Assembly (NCBI GenBank): GCA_018402765.1
Contig: JAGYIE010000001.1
Coordinates: 372,001-436,000, forward strand
Length of the DNA stretch: 64,000 nucleotides
Source of the DNA: Vicingaceae bacterium
GTDB taxonomy: Bacteria > Bacteroidota > Bacteroidia > Flavobacteriales_E > Vicingaceae
Direction of reading: 5' to 3'
Shown: piece after piece, positions 1-9,553 of the stretch
Layout of the letters: each line of letters begins with the position of its first letter
Position numbering within the stretch: the first letter of the stretch is position 1
Notes under the pieces: generated by a model
The model's input: only the letters and a program-made list of their open reading frames with translations
Told to the model about the DNA's origin: nothing
Databases searched by the model: none
Made by a program: the position numbers and the translations under genes

Positions 1-1
1 T

Positions 2-1588
2 GTCTATAATACTCCGGGAATATACAGTGTTCGTTTAAAATCTACCACTCCAATAGGTTGTGAAAGAGAATGGGTGTTAACAGATTATATTACCATAGAG
101 GCCTCACCTATAGCAGACTTCACCTCTGATACTGCTATAAGTAGTTGCTATCCACTACCTGTTAATTTTACCAATACCTCTACTCCACTAAGCACCATTA
201 TATTTAATAGATGGAACTTTGGTGATAATACACCAATCTCACAGTTTCAAGATCCTTTTCACAACTATACTTCTGTTGGAATCTATGATGTTACGCTAAT
301 TGTGGGTACCAATTCAGGCTGTAAGGATACCATAACTAAACCTGCATATATTCAAACTAATGGCCCAGAAGCGGATATCAACTTTTACCCTGACTCTATT
401 TGTATTAATGAAAGCATCACCTTTGAAGCAGTTAATTCTAGTGGTGTTGGAAACTTTATTTGGGATTTTGGTGATGGTAAATCATCAACTGTAAGCCCAA
501 TAAAGCATAGATATACAGACAAGACAGGCCCAACCTACATTTCTCTTATACTATCAGATAGTTCAGGCGGCTGCGTGGTAGGTCTAAAAGATACCGTTTA
601 CATCAAAGAAATGATTGCATTAATTGGTGTAAATGATACCAATGGATGTGAACCATTGGTCGTTAACTTTAGCGATAATTCATTAAATGTCAGCAACTCT
701 CTTTGGAAGTTATATGATGGAACAAGTACTGGACAAACTTCTTTTACCAAAACATTATCATCAGGTACTTACCCGGTACAATTAATCACAGAAGGTTTGG
801 GCTGCTTTGATACTGCAGAAATTGTATTGAGTGTCTACTCAAATCCGAGTATTCAGTTATCGTCAGACAGTGCAATTTGTGAAGGAGATTCATTACAATT
901 ATTGGGCAGCGGTGCGCAATTTTATTTATGGACACCTCCAAGAGGTTTAACTAATCCAACAATTCCAAACCCAATTGCATCGCCCAATACCACTACAAAT
1001 TATCAACTAACCATAACTGATACTAACAATTGTAAAGCTGCTGATTCTTTATTATTAACTGTCTATAACCGACCATTTATAGATTTAGAAAGTGATAGTT
1101 TACTCTATTTGGGAGAAGAAATGAATTTGGTGCGAATGAATAACCAAGTTAATGTAACTTATTTTTGGACACCATCAAAAGGCTTAAGTTGTGGTGATTG
1201 CCCGTTCCCGATTGCAAGACCATTAGAAAGTACCAGGTATTATCTGACTGCAACTGATGAGAACGGTTGTTTCACTTTAAAAGACTCGATTTATATCGAT
1301 GTGTTCGATGGGTTTTCAGTAGAACTACCAACAGCATTTTCCCCGAATGGTGATGGAAATAATGACATCATATTCCTAAAAGGGTGGGGAATAAAAACGC
1401 TTTTAACTTTTCAAATATATAACCGATGGGGAGAGTTAGTATTTGAAACAACTGATTTAACTATGGGATGGGATGGCACTTATAAAGGGCAACCACAAGT
1501 AATGGATACCTATATATACATTGCTAAAGCACTGGGCTACAATGATCAAGTTATAGAGAAAAAAGGAAACATTACTTTGTTGCGTTAA
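2..1588 (+). CDS. PKD-repeat surface protein with T9SS C-terminal sorting domain (5' truncated)
   Basis: The reading frame is open from the first base of the window, and its opening residues (YNTPGIYSVRLKS) already look like the end of a PKD domain, so the true start lies outside. At least three PKD-like beta-sandwich repeats follow, seen as the WNFGD and WDFGDG motifs. The last ~85 residues (from LPTAFSPNGDGNNDIIFLKG through YNRWGELVFE and GWDGTYKGQ) match the gliding-motility-associated (CHU_C, type B) C-terminal domain, which in this phylum directs export by T9SS and surface attachment. It is probably an adhesin or structural surface protein; no catalytic domain is visible in the part present. 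An internal GTG at 74 could be mistaken for the start. Confidence 0.85.
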   Translation, partial: VYNTPGIYSVRLKSTTPIGCEREWVLTDYITIEASPIADFTSDTAISSCYPLPVNFTNTSTPLSTIIFNRWNFGDNTPISQFQDPFHNYTSVGIYDVTLIVGTNSGCKDTITKPAYIQTNGPEADINFYPDSICINESITFEAVNSSGVGNFIWDFGDGKSSTVSPIKHRYTDKTGPTYISLILSDSSGGCVVGLKDTVYIKEMIALIGVNDTNGCEPLVVNFSDNSLNVSNSLWKLYDGTSTGQTSFTKTLSSGTYPVQLITEGLGCFDTAEIVLSVYSNPSIQLSSDSAICEGDSLQLLGSGAQFYLWTPPRGLTNPTIPNPIASPNTTTNYQLTITDTNNCKAADSLLLTVYNRPFIDLESDSLLYLGEEMNLVRMNNQVNVTYFWTPSKGLSCGDCPFPIARPLESTRYYLTATDENGCFTLKDSIYIDVFDGFSVELPTAFSPNGDGNNDIIFLKGWGIKTLLTFQIYNRWGELVFETTDLTMGWDGTYKGQPQVMDTYIYIAKALGYNDQVIEKKGNITLLR

Positions 1589-1616
1589 ATAGGTATTTTC
1601 ATTAACCCATTTAATA

Positions 1617-3380
1617 TTAATCTATTAGCAGTATTTTTCTATTTTCTAGTTTTCCTGTATTTGTTAGTGCTTGAAGAATGTACATTCCTCTATCTAAATT
1701 ATTTATATTAAGGATTGACAAAGATTTTTCGAAAAGATTGTCCTCAAAATATACAACATTTCCTAATTGATCGAATAATTTAATAGCGGTTAAATTAACT
1801 GAGTGTTTAATATTAATCATTCCACGAGAAGGGATTGGATAAATTATAAGTTCATCGTTATTAAGTAAATCAACTTCCCTATCTGTCAATATGCCACAGG
1901 ATAATGTAAATAAGCTGTTATTTAAATAATTTATAAAGGCAGGAATAACATTACTAGAAGGCAAATTAGGCGTTCCTATTCCACCCCATTGAACTGAATT
2001 TGTAATGAAATTTGGCAATTGATTATAAATTAAACTTTTAAGATATAAATTAGAAGTGCCGGTTGGTATTATATTGCCTTTATCTGAATTCCCAAATAGA
2101 AAATGTCCTGTACCTTGAATCGTATAATTGACCAAACTATATGGAAATCCATTATTGGTTATTTCATTTCCAATAATATTTTGATTTGGAGAATTTGAAG
2201 CGCTAAAAAAGATCCCATAAGAGGATGCGCGATTTCTAAAAAAGGTATTAAACGGCCCATTAGGACCATGAGAATTGTCGATAATTATATTTTCCCCTTG
2301 ATTTTGTTCAAATAAATTAAGGTAGGGGTAGTTTCCATGTAATACCATATCCCCTGCAGAATTGCTAGGTGTTGATGTCCAGAACGGATTAAATGAATAG
2401 TTGTATGCAAATACATTTGCATTTGCACCTGCTTGTAGAATCATTGCATGTCTCAAATAATCAAATACATTATTTTGCACCAAACATTCATTAGAAGTGA
2501 ATTGAATCATTACTCCATATGCCCTTCCGTTTGGACCATAATCAAAAGCATGATGAAAGTAGCTATCCGTAACACTAATATTTGAACTTTTTGTAAGGTT
2601 AATGTGTGAAAATGTACAATTTTCTGACTCCACATTTTTAACCCAAGAATTAACAGAAAATTCAAATTTAATATTACTTGTTTGTTGGGGTGCAGTATTG
2701 TCTATTCGTTGAATCTTAAGGCATTCAATTCCCGAATTCTGGATGGGTGTAAACTTTTGAATATATGGATTTTCGGTTATCAAATAATCCATACGTATAG
2801 GAGAGTTGATGATAATTTGATTACCGATTACTTGTTTAATTTGAACCAATTGGCCTACTGAATTTAATGCCCAACTTGATGTGACTAGCGCGCTGTCATT
2901 TTTAAGTATTTGTATCCAATCTCCCTGACTAAATACTAATCCATTGCTTACATTAATAATCGAATCGTCCTTTAAAACTGACTGAGTTAAATTTGTAGTA
3001 ATTGAGGTAGATTTACCTTTAACTAAAATCGCATCCCCATTTCCGCCTAAATTATGCTTGAAAATGGTATTAGCAGGACCTTGTCCTCTTATTATTACAT
3101 TACTTGGTAGCAAAATTGGTTGATTAAATAAGAATTGACCTGCAGGAAACTCTAATGTAGCCCCATTACCGATCATAAAAGAAAGCGCATAATAAAGAAT
3201 AGAATCATTAGGGGTAACCCCATCGCCGACAACTCCAATACTTTGCATTTTAATTACAGGATAGTTAGATGGATAATTATTTCCTGCTAATGACCAGTCT
3301 GCTATTCTAGCGGAAGGAATTATTTGGGTGTAAACACTATTAACTGTAAAAATAGAAAGTGCAAAAAGAATTATTTTCAT
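1617..3380 (-). CDS. Secreted right-handed beta-helix (pectate-lyase-like) protein with T9SS sorting domain
   Basis: 587 residues. Residues 1-19 form a signal peptide ending at VYTQ. Around residues 45-110 there is the start of a pectate-lyase-3 type beta-helix: IGVVGDGVTPNDS, an ATLEFPAGQFLF strand, then VIIRGQGPANTIF. The middle is rich in Asn ladders and short strands (VQNNVFDYLRHAM, NIIIDNSHGPNG) expected of a parallel beta-helix. The last ~75 residues (IIYPIPSRGMINI, then a final KILLID) are a type A T9SS sorting domain. It is probably a surface or secreted polysaccharide-binding or -degrading protein; substrate unknown and catalytic residues not identified. It converges on the PKD protein with a 28-base gap. 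Confidence 0.82.
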   Translation of the reverse strand: MKIILFALSIFTVNSVYTQIIPSARIADWSLAGNNYPSNYPVIKMQSIGVVGDGVTPNDSILYYALSFMIGNGATLEFPAGQFLFNQPILLPSNVIIRGQGPANTIFKHNLGGNGDAILVKGKSTSITTNLTQSVLKDDSIINVSNGLVFSQGDWIQILKNDSALVTSSWALNSVGQLVQIKQVIGNQIIINSPIRMDYLITENPYIQKFTPIQNSGIECLKIQRIDNTAPQQTSNIKFEFSVNSWVKNVESENCTFSHINLTKSSNISVTDSYFHHAFDYGPNGRAYGVMIQFTSNECLVQNNVFDYLRHAMILQAGANANVFAYNYSFNPFWTSTPSNSAGDMVLHGNYPYLNLFEQNQGENIIIDNSHGPNGPFNTFFRNRASSYGIFFSASNSPNQNIIGNEITNNGFPYSLVNYTIQGTGHFLFGNSDKGNIIPTGTSNLYLKSLIYNQLPNFITNSVQWGGIGTPNLPSSNVIPAFINYLNNSLFTLSCGILTDREVDLLNNDELIIYPIPSRGMINIKHSVNLTAIKLFDQLGNVVYFEDNLFEKSLSILNINNLDRGMYILQALTNTGKLENRKILLID

Positions 3381-3407
3381 TTTGGGTGGGTAGGTTTAAT
3401 TTAAAAA

Positions 3408-3415
3408 CAAATATA
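3408..3415 (-). promoter_or_regulatory. -7 promoter box (TATATTTG) for the beta-helix protein
   Basis: It matches the Bacteroidota -7 consensus TAnnTTTG on the minus strand, 28 bases before the ATG. No clear -33 TTTG partner was found, so the call rests on one element and its position. Confidence 0.45.
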
Positions 3416-3510
3416 AAAATCAAATGCCTGCTATTCTAAACAATTGGTAATATTTGATAGATATAGTTTAAAACTCTCACAATAAAGTAAATTCTAAATT
3501 CTTTGATGTA

Positions 3511-3542
3511 TAAAAAAAGGCGTACATCTGTTGATGTGCGCC
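3511..3542 (-). terminator. Rho-independent terminator of the outer-membrane barrel gene
   Basis: A 10-bp stem (3519-3528 with 3533-3542, one mismatch or wobble) has a 4-base loop. On the minus strand it is followed by a run of seven T, 26 bases past the stop codon of the gene at 3568. Confidence 0.85.
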
Positions 3543-3567
3543 TAATATATTTACAGTTAATACTATT

Positions 3568-4305
3568 TTAGAAATAGTAAGAAAGAACTATTCTTGCAGT
3601 TCCATCTACATTAAAAGTATTGCTGTTCGTTTGAAGTTTACCTTTTTCCACATCAGAAGTAGAGCCACCTGAAAGGGGAGTTACTTGCGTAACTTCACTA
3701 TAATTACCTCCTTGTTTTAAATAATTATATCCAAGAGAATATTCCGCTCCAAATGCAAAATTCTTGGCTAAAAAGTAGTTAAAACCTGCAGTTCCAACTA
3801 ACCCTATAGCAAATCCACCATCTTGCTGATAAGTTACTGTTGTCCGCTCTGTTCCTGCAGTGGTTTCTTCACGCTGCTTTATATCTCTTTTGGTTTTACC
3901 AATAAATCCGATCGCTACTTGTCCTGCGATGTATGGGTCTAGTCGTTTAGTTCCTTTAAAATGCTTTTCTATACCTACAGCTAAATAAAGTGATGATTTA
4001 GATGTAGTAGAATCTATTCCTACTAAACTAGCACCTACGCTATCTTCGGTCATTGTTTTTATTGAAGATATTGATGGTCCAAAGTCTATTCGAATTGCTT
4101 TTTCTGCAGACAAGTAATATTTGCCGGTTATTAAACTCGTGTTGATAGGAGAAGTAACATTTGACAAGCGTAAATTATCAATTAACCCATTAACATTCAA
4201 CATAATTCCAAAATCACCTTCTACCGGCTTCAACGATTCTTCTTGCGCTGTAACTGTAAAAAAAGCAGTTCCTAATAGTGCTATTGCGATAAGCTGTTTT
4301 CTCAT
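3568..4305 (-). CDS. Outer-membrane beta-barrel family protein
   Basis: 245 residues. It has a clear signal peptide (MRKQLIAIALLGTAFFTVTAQ) and alternating hydrophobic strands such as KYYLSAEKAIRIDFGP, SSLYLAVGIEKHF, GFAIGLVGTAGFNYF and NFAFGAEYSLGYNYL. The C-terminus, ARIVLSYYF, ends in an aromatic residue as outer-membrane barrels usually do. This fits the small OmpW/PorT-like barrel families of the phylum; substrate and role are unknown. A 51-base gap separates it from pcm upstream, and a strong terminator follows. Confidence 0.75.
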   Translation of the reverse strand: MRKQLIAIALLGTAFFTVTAQEESLKPVEGDFGIMLNVNGLIDNLRLSNVTSPINTSLITGKYYLSAEKAIRIDFGPSISSIKTMTEDSVGASLVGIDSTTSKSSLYLAVGIEKHFKGTKRLDPYIAGQVAIGFIGKTKRDIKQREETTAGTERTTVTYQQDGGFAIGLVGTAGFNYFLAKNFAFGAEYSLGYNYLKQGGNYSEVTQVTPLSGGSTSDVEKGKLQTNSNTFNVDGTARIVLSYYF

Positions 4306-4356
4306 TGTGTCTGTATTTTTTGAATAACTAAACCTGAATAGTTGTTTTTTATTGTT

Positions 4357-5004
4357 TTAACCATTAAAAGATTTGTTCTGAAGTAATGGAACAAATTTAA
4401 AATCTCCATATTCTTCCATTTCAAATTCTGTTTCTGAACGCTTAATTAATCGTTTCATAATTTGAGAATCTCCTTCACCTACAGGAATGACCATAATACC
4501 GCCAACGTTTAGCTGACGTTTTAAATCTTCAGGAATAAATGGTGCTCCTGCTGTGATAATTATTTTATCATAAGGAGCAAAAGCAGGCTGACCAAGGTAT
4601 CCATCACCGAAAAATAATTTTGCAGAATAATTCATTTTTTCAAGCATCACTTTTGCTTTTTGATAAAGAACCTTCTGTCGCTCAATAGAAAAAACCTTTG
4701 CTTTCATTTCTAGCAAGACGCAAGTTTGATAAGCTGAGCCTGTCCCTATTTCAAGTACTTTATCACCGCGTTGTATTTTTAATAATTGTGTTTGAAAAGC
4801 CACAGTAAACGGCTGTGAAATAGTTTGTCCTGCACTAATTGGAAATGCCTTATCTTGGTAAGCAAAATTTACAAATGCATTATCTAAAAATAAGTGTCGA
4901 GGAATAGAATTGATTGCTTCCAGCACTCTTTCGTCAGTAATTCCCTTCTCTTGCAATAATCCTACAAGCTTTTTCCTCAATCCTTTATGACGATACGTAT
5001 CCAT
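4357..5004 (-). CDS. pcm: Protein-L-isoaspartate O-methyltransferase
   Basis: 215 residues, the normal length. This SAM-dependent enzyme methylates L-isoaspartyl residues in damaged proteins so that they can revert to aspartate. Recognisable motifs are IPRHLFLDNAFVNFAYQDKA, the family signature AFPISAGQTISQPFTVA, the SAM-binding loop VLEIGTGSAYQTCVLLEM and PYDKIIITAGAPFIPEDL. It is cytoplasmic. It lies upstream of the outer-membrane protein gene on the same strand and diverges from the oxidoreductase gene at 5177. Confidence 0.95.
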   Translation of the reverse strand: MDTYRHKGLRKKLVGLLQEKGITDERVLEAINSIPRHLFLDNAFVNFAYQDKAFPISAGQTISQPFTVAFQTQLLKIQRGDKVLEIGTGSAYQTCVLLEMKAKVFSIERQKVLYQKAKVMLEKMNYSAKLFFGDGYLGQPAFAPYDKIIITAGAPFIPEDLKRQLNVGGIMVIPVGEGDSQIMKRLIKRSETEFEMEEYGDFKFVPLLQNKSFNG

Positions 5005-5152
5005 TACTATTTACAAGTATAAATTTTCAATTTTGAGTCTACCAAATTACAGAAACTAAACCCAGGATATCGTCATATATCTAAGCATTATTATTAAAGA
5101 AAGATTGTTGAAAACCCACTTGAGCGTTTGAGTTTGATGTATCAGATTGGTC

Positions 5153-5160
5153 TATTTTTG
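5153..5160 (+). promoter_or_regulatory. -7 promoter box (TATTTTTG) for the Gfo/Idh/MocA oxidoreductase
   Basis: A full TAnnTTTG match, with TTTG at 5133-5136 and at 5127-5130 as possible -33 elements. Transcription would begin near 5165-5168, which fits the ATG at 5177 far better than the TTG at 5171. Confidence 0.6.
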
Positions 5161-5176
5161 TATAAAATAATTGACT

Positions 5177-6166
5177 ATGCTAAAAATTGGGGTTCTAGGA
5201 ACAGGACATTTAGGGAAAATTCACTTACGCTTATTAAAAGAAATAGATGCTTTTGAATTAATTGGTTTTTATGATCTAGATTCCGAAGTAGCAGCAAAAG
5301 TGGCCGAAGAAATTGGCATTCCTTTCTTTTCAAATTTAGATGAGTTAATTGATGCCTCCGATGCTATAGATATTGTAACCCCCACCCTTTCTCATTATGA
5401 TTGTGCAGTAAAGGCTTTAAAAAAATCAAAACATGTATTTATAGAAAAGCCAATTACATCAACTGTTGAAGAAGCTAAAGAGTTGATTGGATTAGCAGAA
5501 GAAGCTAGAGTACAAGTTCAAGTTGGTCATGTAGAACGATTTAATCCTGCTTACATGGCAGCTGCTCCTTATTGCAATCAGCCGATGTTTATTGAGTGTC
5601 ACCGATTAGCACAATTTAATCCTAGAGGAACTGATGTGTCAGTAGTTTTAGATTTGATGATTCATGATATTGACATCATTTTAAGTTTAGTAAAAAGCAA
5701 TATCAAAAAAATAAGTGCTAGCGGTGTAGCTGTTGTTAGTGATAATCCTGACATCGCTAACACACGAATAGAATTTGATAACGGATGCGTAGCCAACCTT
5801 ACAGCAAGTAGAATATCGCTTAAGAATATGCGAAAAACACGTGTTTTTCAGCGAGACGCTTACATTTCTATTGATTTCTTAGAAAAAGAAGCAGAAATAG
5901 TTCGTTTAAGTAATGTTGAAGGCGAACCCGATCCATTAGCTGTGACGATAGACTTAGGAAAAGGAAAAGGCCACAAACAGATTTATTTTGAAAAACCTGA
6001 TGTAGCTCCAAATAATGCAATTAAAGATGAGTTAACTGCATTTGCTCATGCAATCAATACCAATACCGTCCCTCCTGTAAGTATACATGACGGGTATTAC
6101 GCCTTAGATGTTGCACACAAAATAGTGGAGAAATTAAAACTTACCCACGACTCAATTTCTATCTGA
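5177..6166 (+). CDS. Gfo/Idh/MocA family NAD(P)-dependent sugar oxidoreductase
   Basis: 329 residues from the ATG at 5177; an in-frame TTG at 5171 is too close to the promoter box. The N-terminal Rossmann fold has IGVLGTGHLGKIHLRLL. The family signature EKPITSTVEEAKELI contains the conserved Lys, and the substrate domain includes VGHVERFNPAY and DLMIHDIDIILSL with the catalytic-type His/Asp. Relatives oxidise or reduce sugar substrates, often UDP-HexNAc in surface-glycan synthesis. The glycan sugar transferase two genes downstream fits that, but the substrate cannot be read from sequence. Confidence 0.88.
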   Translation: MLKIGVLGTGHLGKIHLRLLKEIDAFELIGFYDLDSEVAAKVAEEIGIPFFSNLDELIDASDAIDIVTPTLSHYDCAVKALKKSKHVFIEKPITSTVEEAKELIGLAEEARVQVQVGHVERFNPAYMAAAPYCNQPMFIECHRLAQFNPRGTDVSVVLDLMIHDIDIILSLVKSNIKKISASGVAVVSDNPDIANTRIEFDNGCVANLTASRISLKNMRKTRVFQRDAYISIDFLEKEAEIVRLSNVEGEPDPLAVTIDLGKGKGHKQIYFEKPDVAPNNAIKDELTAFAHAINTNTVPPVSIHDGYYALDVAHKIVEKLKLTHDSISI

Positions 6167-6201
6167 TACAATAAATAATTTCATATTGCGTTTGATTCAC
6201 T

Positions 6202-6209
6202 TACTTTTG
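6202..6209 (+). promoter_or_regulatory. -7 promoter box (TACTTTTG) for the lipoprotein gene
   Basis: A TAnnTTTG match 17 bases before the ATG at 6227. No convincing -33 element is at the right spacing. Confidence 0.45.
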
Positions 6210-6226
6210 CTCACTTTAGTCAAAAG

Positions 6227-7090
6227 ATGATGTCAAAAAAAGCTTACGTACTAGTTGTAGGAATTATTGGATTGCTATCCATCCCGAGCTGTAAAGACTT
6301 AGAGGCTGAAGTGCCGTCATATCTTTCAATTCCAAGTATAACCGTGGAAGTAACAGATGTTGATCAAGGTACCAACAGTAGTTCTTTCAGCGATGCATTT
6401 GTTTACGTAAATGATAAGTTAATTGGGATTTATAACTTACCCGCTGATATTCCTATTTTACAAGAAGGACAAGTTAAAGTTACTATTGGAGGTGGGGTTA
6501 AACAAAATGGTGTTTACGAATCTAGATTAGAATACCCATTTTATAGTCAATTTGATACGGTTATTAATTTAATTAAAGGTAAAACAGTAGAAATTAATCC
6601 TGTTCTTAATTATCTAAGTAATGTCAACTTTGACACCTTCTTTGAAAACTTTGAAACGGGTATCAACTTTATCAAGGGCATTACTTCTGACACTAACTTT
6701 GTTAGAACTAACGAACCGGATGAATTCTTTGAAGGTTTTTCAGGAAAATTAATTTTAGAAGATGGAAAAGATGCTTTTGAAGTGCATACTCCTGACATTA
6801 CAGATGTACCGAGGTTCAATACCTCACCGGTATACATGGAACTAGACTTCAAAGGGAACATTTTTGTCAATGTTGGCTCCTATTTTAATAATAAAAACAG
6901 CAATCAAATCTACGTAGTACTTCCACCTAAGGAAACTTGGACTAAGGTATACATTAACCTTACAGAGCTGCTTGCCACTAATGGCAGTGCAAGTAATTTC
7001 AACTTCTTTTTTGCATTCAATAAAGCAGTTACAAAATTCCAAGGAACTGCAGAGTTTTATGTTGATAATGTGAAAATTGTGACCTTTTAA
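6227..7090 (+). CDS. Hypothetical lipoprotein
   Basis: 287 residues. The N-terminus is a lipoprotein signal (hydrophobic core VLVVGIIGLLSI, then Cys22 in SIPSC), so the mature protein should be membrane-anchored and periplasm- or surface-facing. No known enzymatic domain is recognised; the body is beta-rich (VYVNDKLIGIYNLPADIPIL, and near the end EFYVDNVKIVTF), suggesting a carbohydrate-binding or jelly-roll fold. Its stop overlaps the start of the sugar transferase (TAATG), so the two are translationally coupled and it may serve in surface-glycan assembly. That role is inferred from position only. Confidence 0.75.
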   Translation: MMSKKAYVLVVGIIGLLSIPSCKDLEAEVPSYLSIPSITVEVTDVDQGTNSSSFSDAFVYVNDKLIGIYNLPADIPILQEGQVKVTIGGGVKQNGVYESRLEYPFYSQFDTVINLIKGKTVEINPVLNYLSNVNFDTFFENFETGINFIKGITSDTNFVRTNEPDEFFEGFSGKLILEDGKDAFEVHTPDITDVPRFNTSPVYMELDFKGNIFVNVGSYFNNKNSNQIYVVLPPKETWTKVYINLTELLATNGSASNFNFFFAFNKAVTKFQGTAEFYVDNVKIVTF

Positions 7091-8502
7091 TGAATAGACG
7101 TTTACAAGTTTCCAAGTATGTTATCGCCGACTTTCTTTCAGCTCTAGTAGCGTGGGGGCTGTTTTTTAGGTATAGAAAACTTTATCTAGAACCAATTAAG
7201 TTTGGTTATCAACCTTTCGACTACGATAGTAACTTCTTTTTAGGCCTCATTATTATTCCATTTTTATGGATTGGACTATATTCTGCTACCGGATATTATC
7301 ATGATGTATTTAGAAAAGCGCGTTTACGGGATTTATTTCAAACCATTCTAATCTCGATAATTGGATGTACATTCCTATTTTTTGTCTTTATTTTAGATGA
7401 CCAAATCAATACCTACAAAGATTACTACCTCTCTTTATTTTATATTTTCTCTTTACACACTTTTTTTACGGCTACGCTAAGAACAGTAATTACCACAAAT
7501 ACAGTTCATAAAATACAGAACAGAGAAATGGGCTTCAATACGATTATTGTAGGTTCTAATGAGCGGGCCCTGAAACTTTATGATGAGATGGAAGGCAATA
7601 AAAAATCCTATGGAAATAAATTTGTAGGGTTTGTTCGTGTAAAACACAACGAAAAGTATTTGTTAGAAACCCATCTTAATTTTTTAGGTAATTCAGATCA
7701 GATAAAATCAATAATAAAAGAGCACAAAATAGAGGAAGCAATTATTGCAATTGAATCGTCTGAACATCAAAGTCTTGAAAAAATAATTAGCGAACTGGAA
7801 GGTCAAGATGTACTAATCAAAGTAATTCCTGATATGTATGATATTTTATCAGGATCCGTTAAAATGACCTCTATTTTTGGAGCACCACTTATTATTATTA
7901 ATCGCGAAATCATGCCTACTTGGCAGCAAACCATTAAGCGCTTTATCGACATTTTAGTATCCTTATTTGTATTAATAGTTTTCTCACCACTATATGTGAC
8001 AATAGGAATAATCGTAAAATTAACGTCAAAAGGGCCTGCATTCTTCAAACAGGAGCGTATAGGAATTCATGGAAAGCCATTTAATATTTACAAGTTTAGG
8101 TCAATGAACATCGATGCTGAAAAGGCAGGTCCTGCCCTTTCAAGCACAAATGATCCTAGAATAACCAAATTTGGCTTGTTTATGCGTAAAACCCGTATGG
8201 ATGAAATTCCTCAATTTTATAATGTACTAATTGGCGACATGAGTTTAGTCGGACCTAGGCCTGAACGTCAATATTTTATAGACAAAATCGTAGAACAAGC
8301 CTCCCATTACAACCATTTATTAAAAGTTAGGCCTGGTATTACTTCTTGGGGGCAAGTGAAATATGGATATGCAGAGAATGTTGATCAAATGGTAGAACGC
8401 TTAAAATTCGATATTATCTATATCGAGAATATGTCGTTATTAGTTGATTTTAAGATACTCATATATACGGTTCTTATCGTTTTAAAAGGAAGCGGAAAAT
8501 AA
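7090..8502 (+). CDS. Polyprenyl-phosphate sugar-1-phosphate transferase (exopolysaccharide initiation)
   Basis: 470 residues. It begins with about four or five membrane helices, followed by a nucleotide-binding-like segment (NTIIVGSNERALKLYDEM). A further membrane helix precedes the C-terminal bacterial sugar transferase domain, with KRFIDILVSL, KQERIGIHGKPFNIYKFRSM, TRMDEIPQFYNVLIGDMSLV and GPRPER. This is the WbaP/WcaJ architecture: it moves a sugar-1-phosphate from a nucleotide sugar to undecaprenyl phosphate in the inner membrane, starting capsule, exopolysaccharide or O-antigen repeat units. The acceptor sugar is unknown. It overlaps the preceding lipoprotein gene by one base. Confidence 0.92.
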   Translation: MNRRLQVSKYVIADFLSALVAWGLFFRYRKLYLEPIKFGYQPFDYDSNFFLGLIIIPFLWIGLYSATGYYHDVFRKARLRDLFQTILISIIGCTFLFFVFILDDQINTYKDYYLSLFYIFSLHTFFTATLRTVITTNTVHKIQNREMGFNTIIVGSNERALKLYDEMEGNKKSYGNKFVGFVRVKHNEKYLLETHLNFLGNSDQIKSIIKEHKIEEAIIAIESSEHQSLEKIISELEGQDVLIKVIPDMYDILSGSVKMTSIFGAPLIIINREIMPTWQQTIKRFIDILVSLFVLIVFSPLYVTIGIIVKLTSKGPAFFKQERIGIHGKPFNIYKFRSMNIDAEKAGPALSSTNDPRITKFGLFMRKTRMDEIPQFYNVLIGDMSLVGPRPERQYFIDKIVEQASHYNHLLKVRPGITSWGQVKYGYAENVDQMVERLKFDIIYIENMSLLVDFKILIYTVLIVLKGSGK

Positions 8503-8537
8503 TTACTCCTACTCTTTTTTATACCCTCCTTACTCCT

Positions 8538-8545
8538 TATTTTTG
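8538..8545 (+). promoter_or_regulatory. -7 promoter box (TATTTTTG) for hbd
   Basis: A full TAnnTTTG match 23 bases before the hbd ATG. Confidence 0.55.
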
Positions 8546-8568
8546 CAGTCAAAATAAACTTATTATTT

Positions 8569-9459
8569 ATGAAAAAAGTAGCAGTAATAGGCGCTGGAAC
8601 AATGGGAAATGGAATTGCTCATACCTTCGCACAAAGCGGGTACCTAGTTGCACTAATTGACCTTTCTCAAGCCTCTTTAGACAGAGGAATTGCAACCATA
8701 ACGAAAAATTTAGATCGTATGGTAATGAAAGAACGAATTTCTGAAACAGATAAAAATACAACGCTTGCTAACATTTCAACATTTACAAAAATAGAGGATG
8801 GTGTTGCTGGTGTAGATTTAGTGGTAGAAGCAGCTACTGAAAATGTAGATATAAAGCTATCCATATTTAAAAACTTAAGCGATATTACTCCTGATCATGT
8901 CATCTTAGCTTCAAACACCTCTTCTATTTCAATTACCAAAATCGGAGCAGCAACCAACCGACCTGATAAAGTAATTGGTATGCACTTTATGAATCCTGTA
9001 CCAATCATGAAGTTAGTAGAGATCATTAGAGGTTATGCTACTTCAGACAAGGTAACTAACTTAATAATGGAGACCTCTAAGAAATTAGGTAAAACTCCTG
9101 TAGAAGTAAATGATTACCCCGGGTTTGTAGCCAATAGAATATTAATGCCAATGATTAATGAAGCAATCATTACCTTACATGAAGGCGTTGCAGGTGTTGA
9201 AGAAATTGACACAGTAATGAAGTTAGGTATGGCTCACCCAATGGGACCTTTGCAATTAGCTGATTTTATCGGTTTAGATGTATGCTTATCAATTATGAAC
9301 GTGCTTTATGAAGGATTTGGAAACCCCAAGTATGCCCCTTGCCCACTATTGGTGAATATGGTAACCGCAGGTAAATTAGGTGTGAAGTCAGGAGAAGGAT
9401 TTTATAATCACACACATGGCACAAAAGAATTAATTGTAGCTGATTTCTTTAAGAAATAA
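8569..9459 (+). CDS. hbd: 3-hydroxybutyryl-CoA dehydrogenase
   Basis: 296 residues, typical for the short single-function enzyme. It interconverts 3-hydroxyacyl-CoA and 3-oxoacyl-CoA with NAD(P) in short-chain fatty-acid or butyrate/PHB metabolism. The Rossmann start VIGAGTMGNGIAHTFAQSG is clear, then LVVEAATEN, the catalytic-loop SNTSSISITKIGAAT, HFMNPVPIMKLVEIIRG with the catalytic His, and the helical C-domain (GFVANRILMPMINEAI, GPLQLADFIGLD). It has its own promoter box and terminator, so it is probably monocistronic. Confidence 0.95.
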   Translation: MKKVAVIGAGTMGNGIAHTFAQSGYLVALIDLSQASLDRGIATITKNLDRMVMKERISETDKNTTLANISTFTKIEDGVAGVDLVVEAATENVDIKLSIFKNLSDITPDHVILASNTSSISITKIGAATNRPDKVIGMHFMNPVPIMKLVEIIRGYATSDKVTNLIMETSKKLGKTPVEVNDYPGFVANRILMPMINEAIITLHEGVAGVEEIDTVMKLGMAHPMGPLQLADFIGLDVCLSIMNVLYEGFGNPKYAPCPLLVNMVTAGKLGVKSGEGFYNHTHGTKELIVADFFKK

Positions 9460-9480
9460 TCAATTCATCACATAGCAATT

Positions 9481-9510
9481 AAAAGGAAGCTCCATTGCTT
9501 CCTTTTTTTT
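9481..9510 (+). terminator. Rho-independent terminator of hbd
   Basis: A perfect 10-bp stem (9481-9490 with 9497-9506), 6-base loop and eight T in a row, 21 bases past the hbd stop codon. Confidence 0.9.
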
Positions 9511-9553
9511 ATGGAACTTTGTAATCACTTCACGGCAAATAAAAACAAGCATC

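Noticed and set aside
5171-5176. TTG start for the oxidoreductase gene
   Set aside because: The promoter box at 5153-5160 leaves almost no room before it, and the ATG at 5177 gives the usual family N-terminus.
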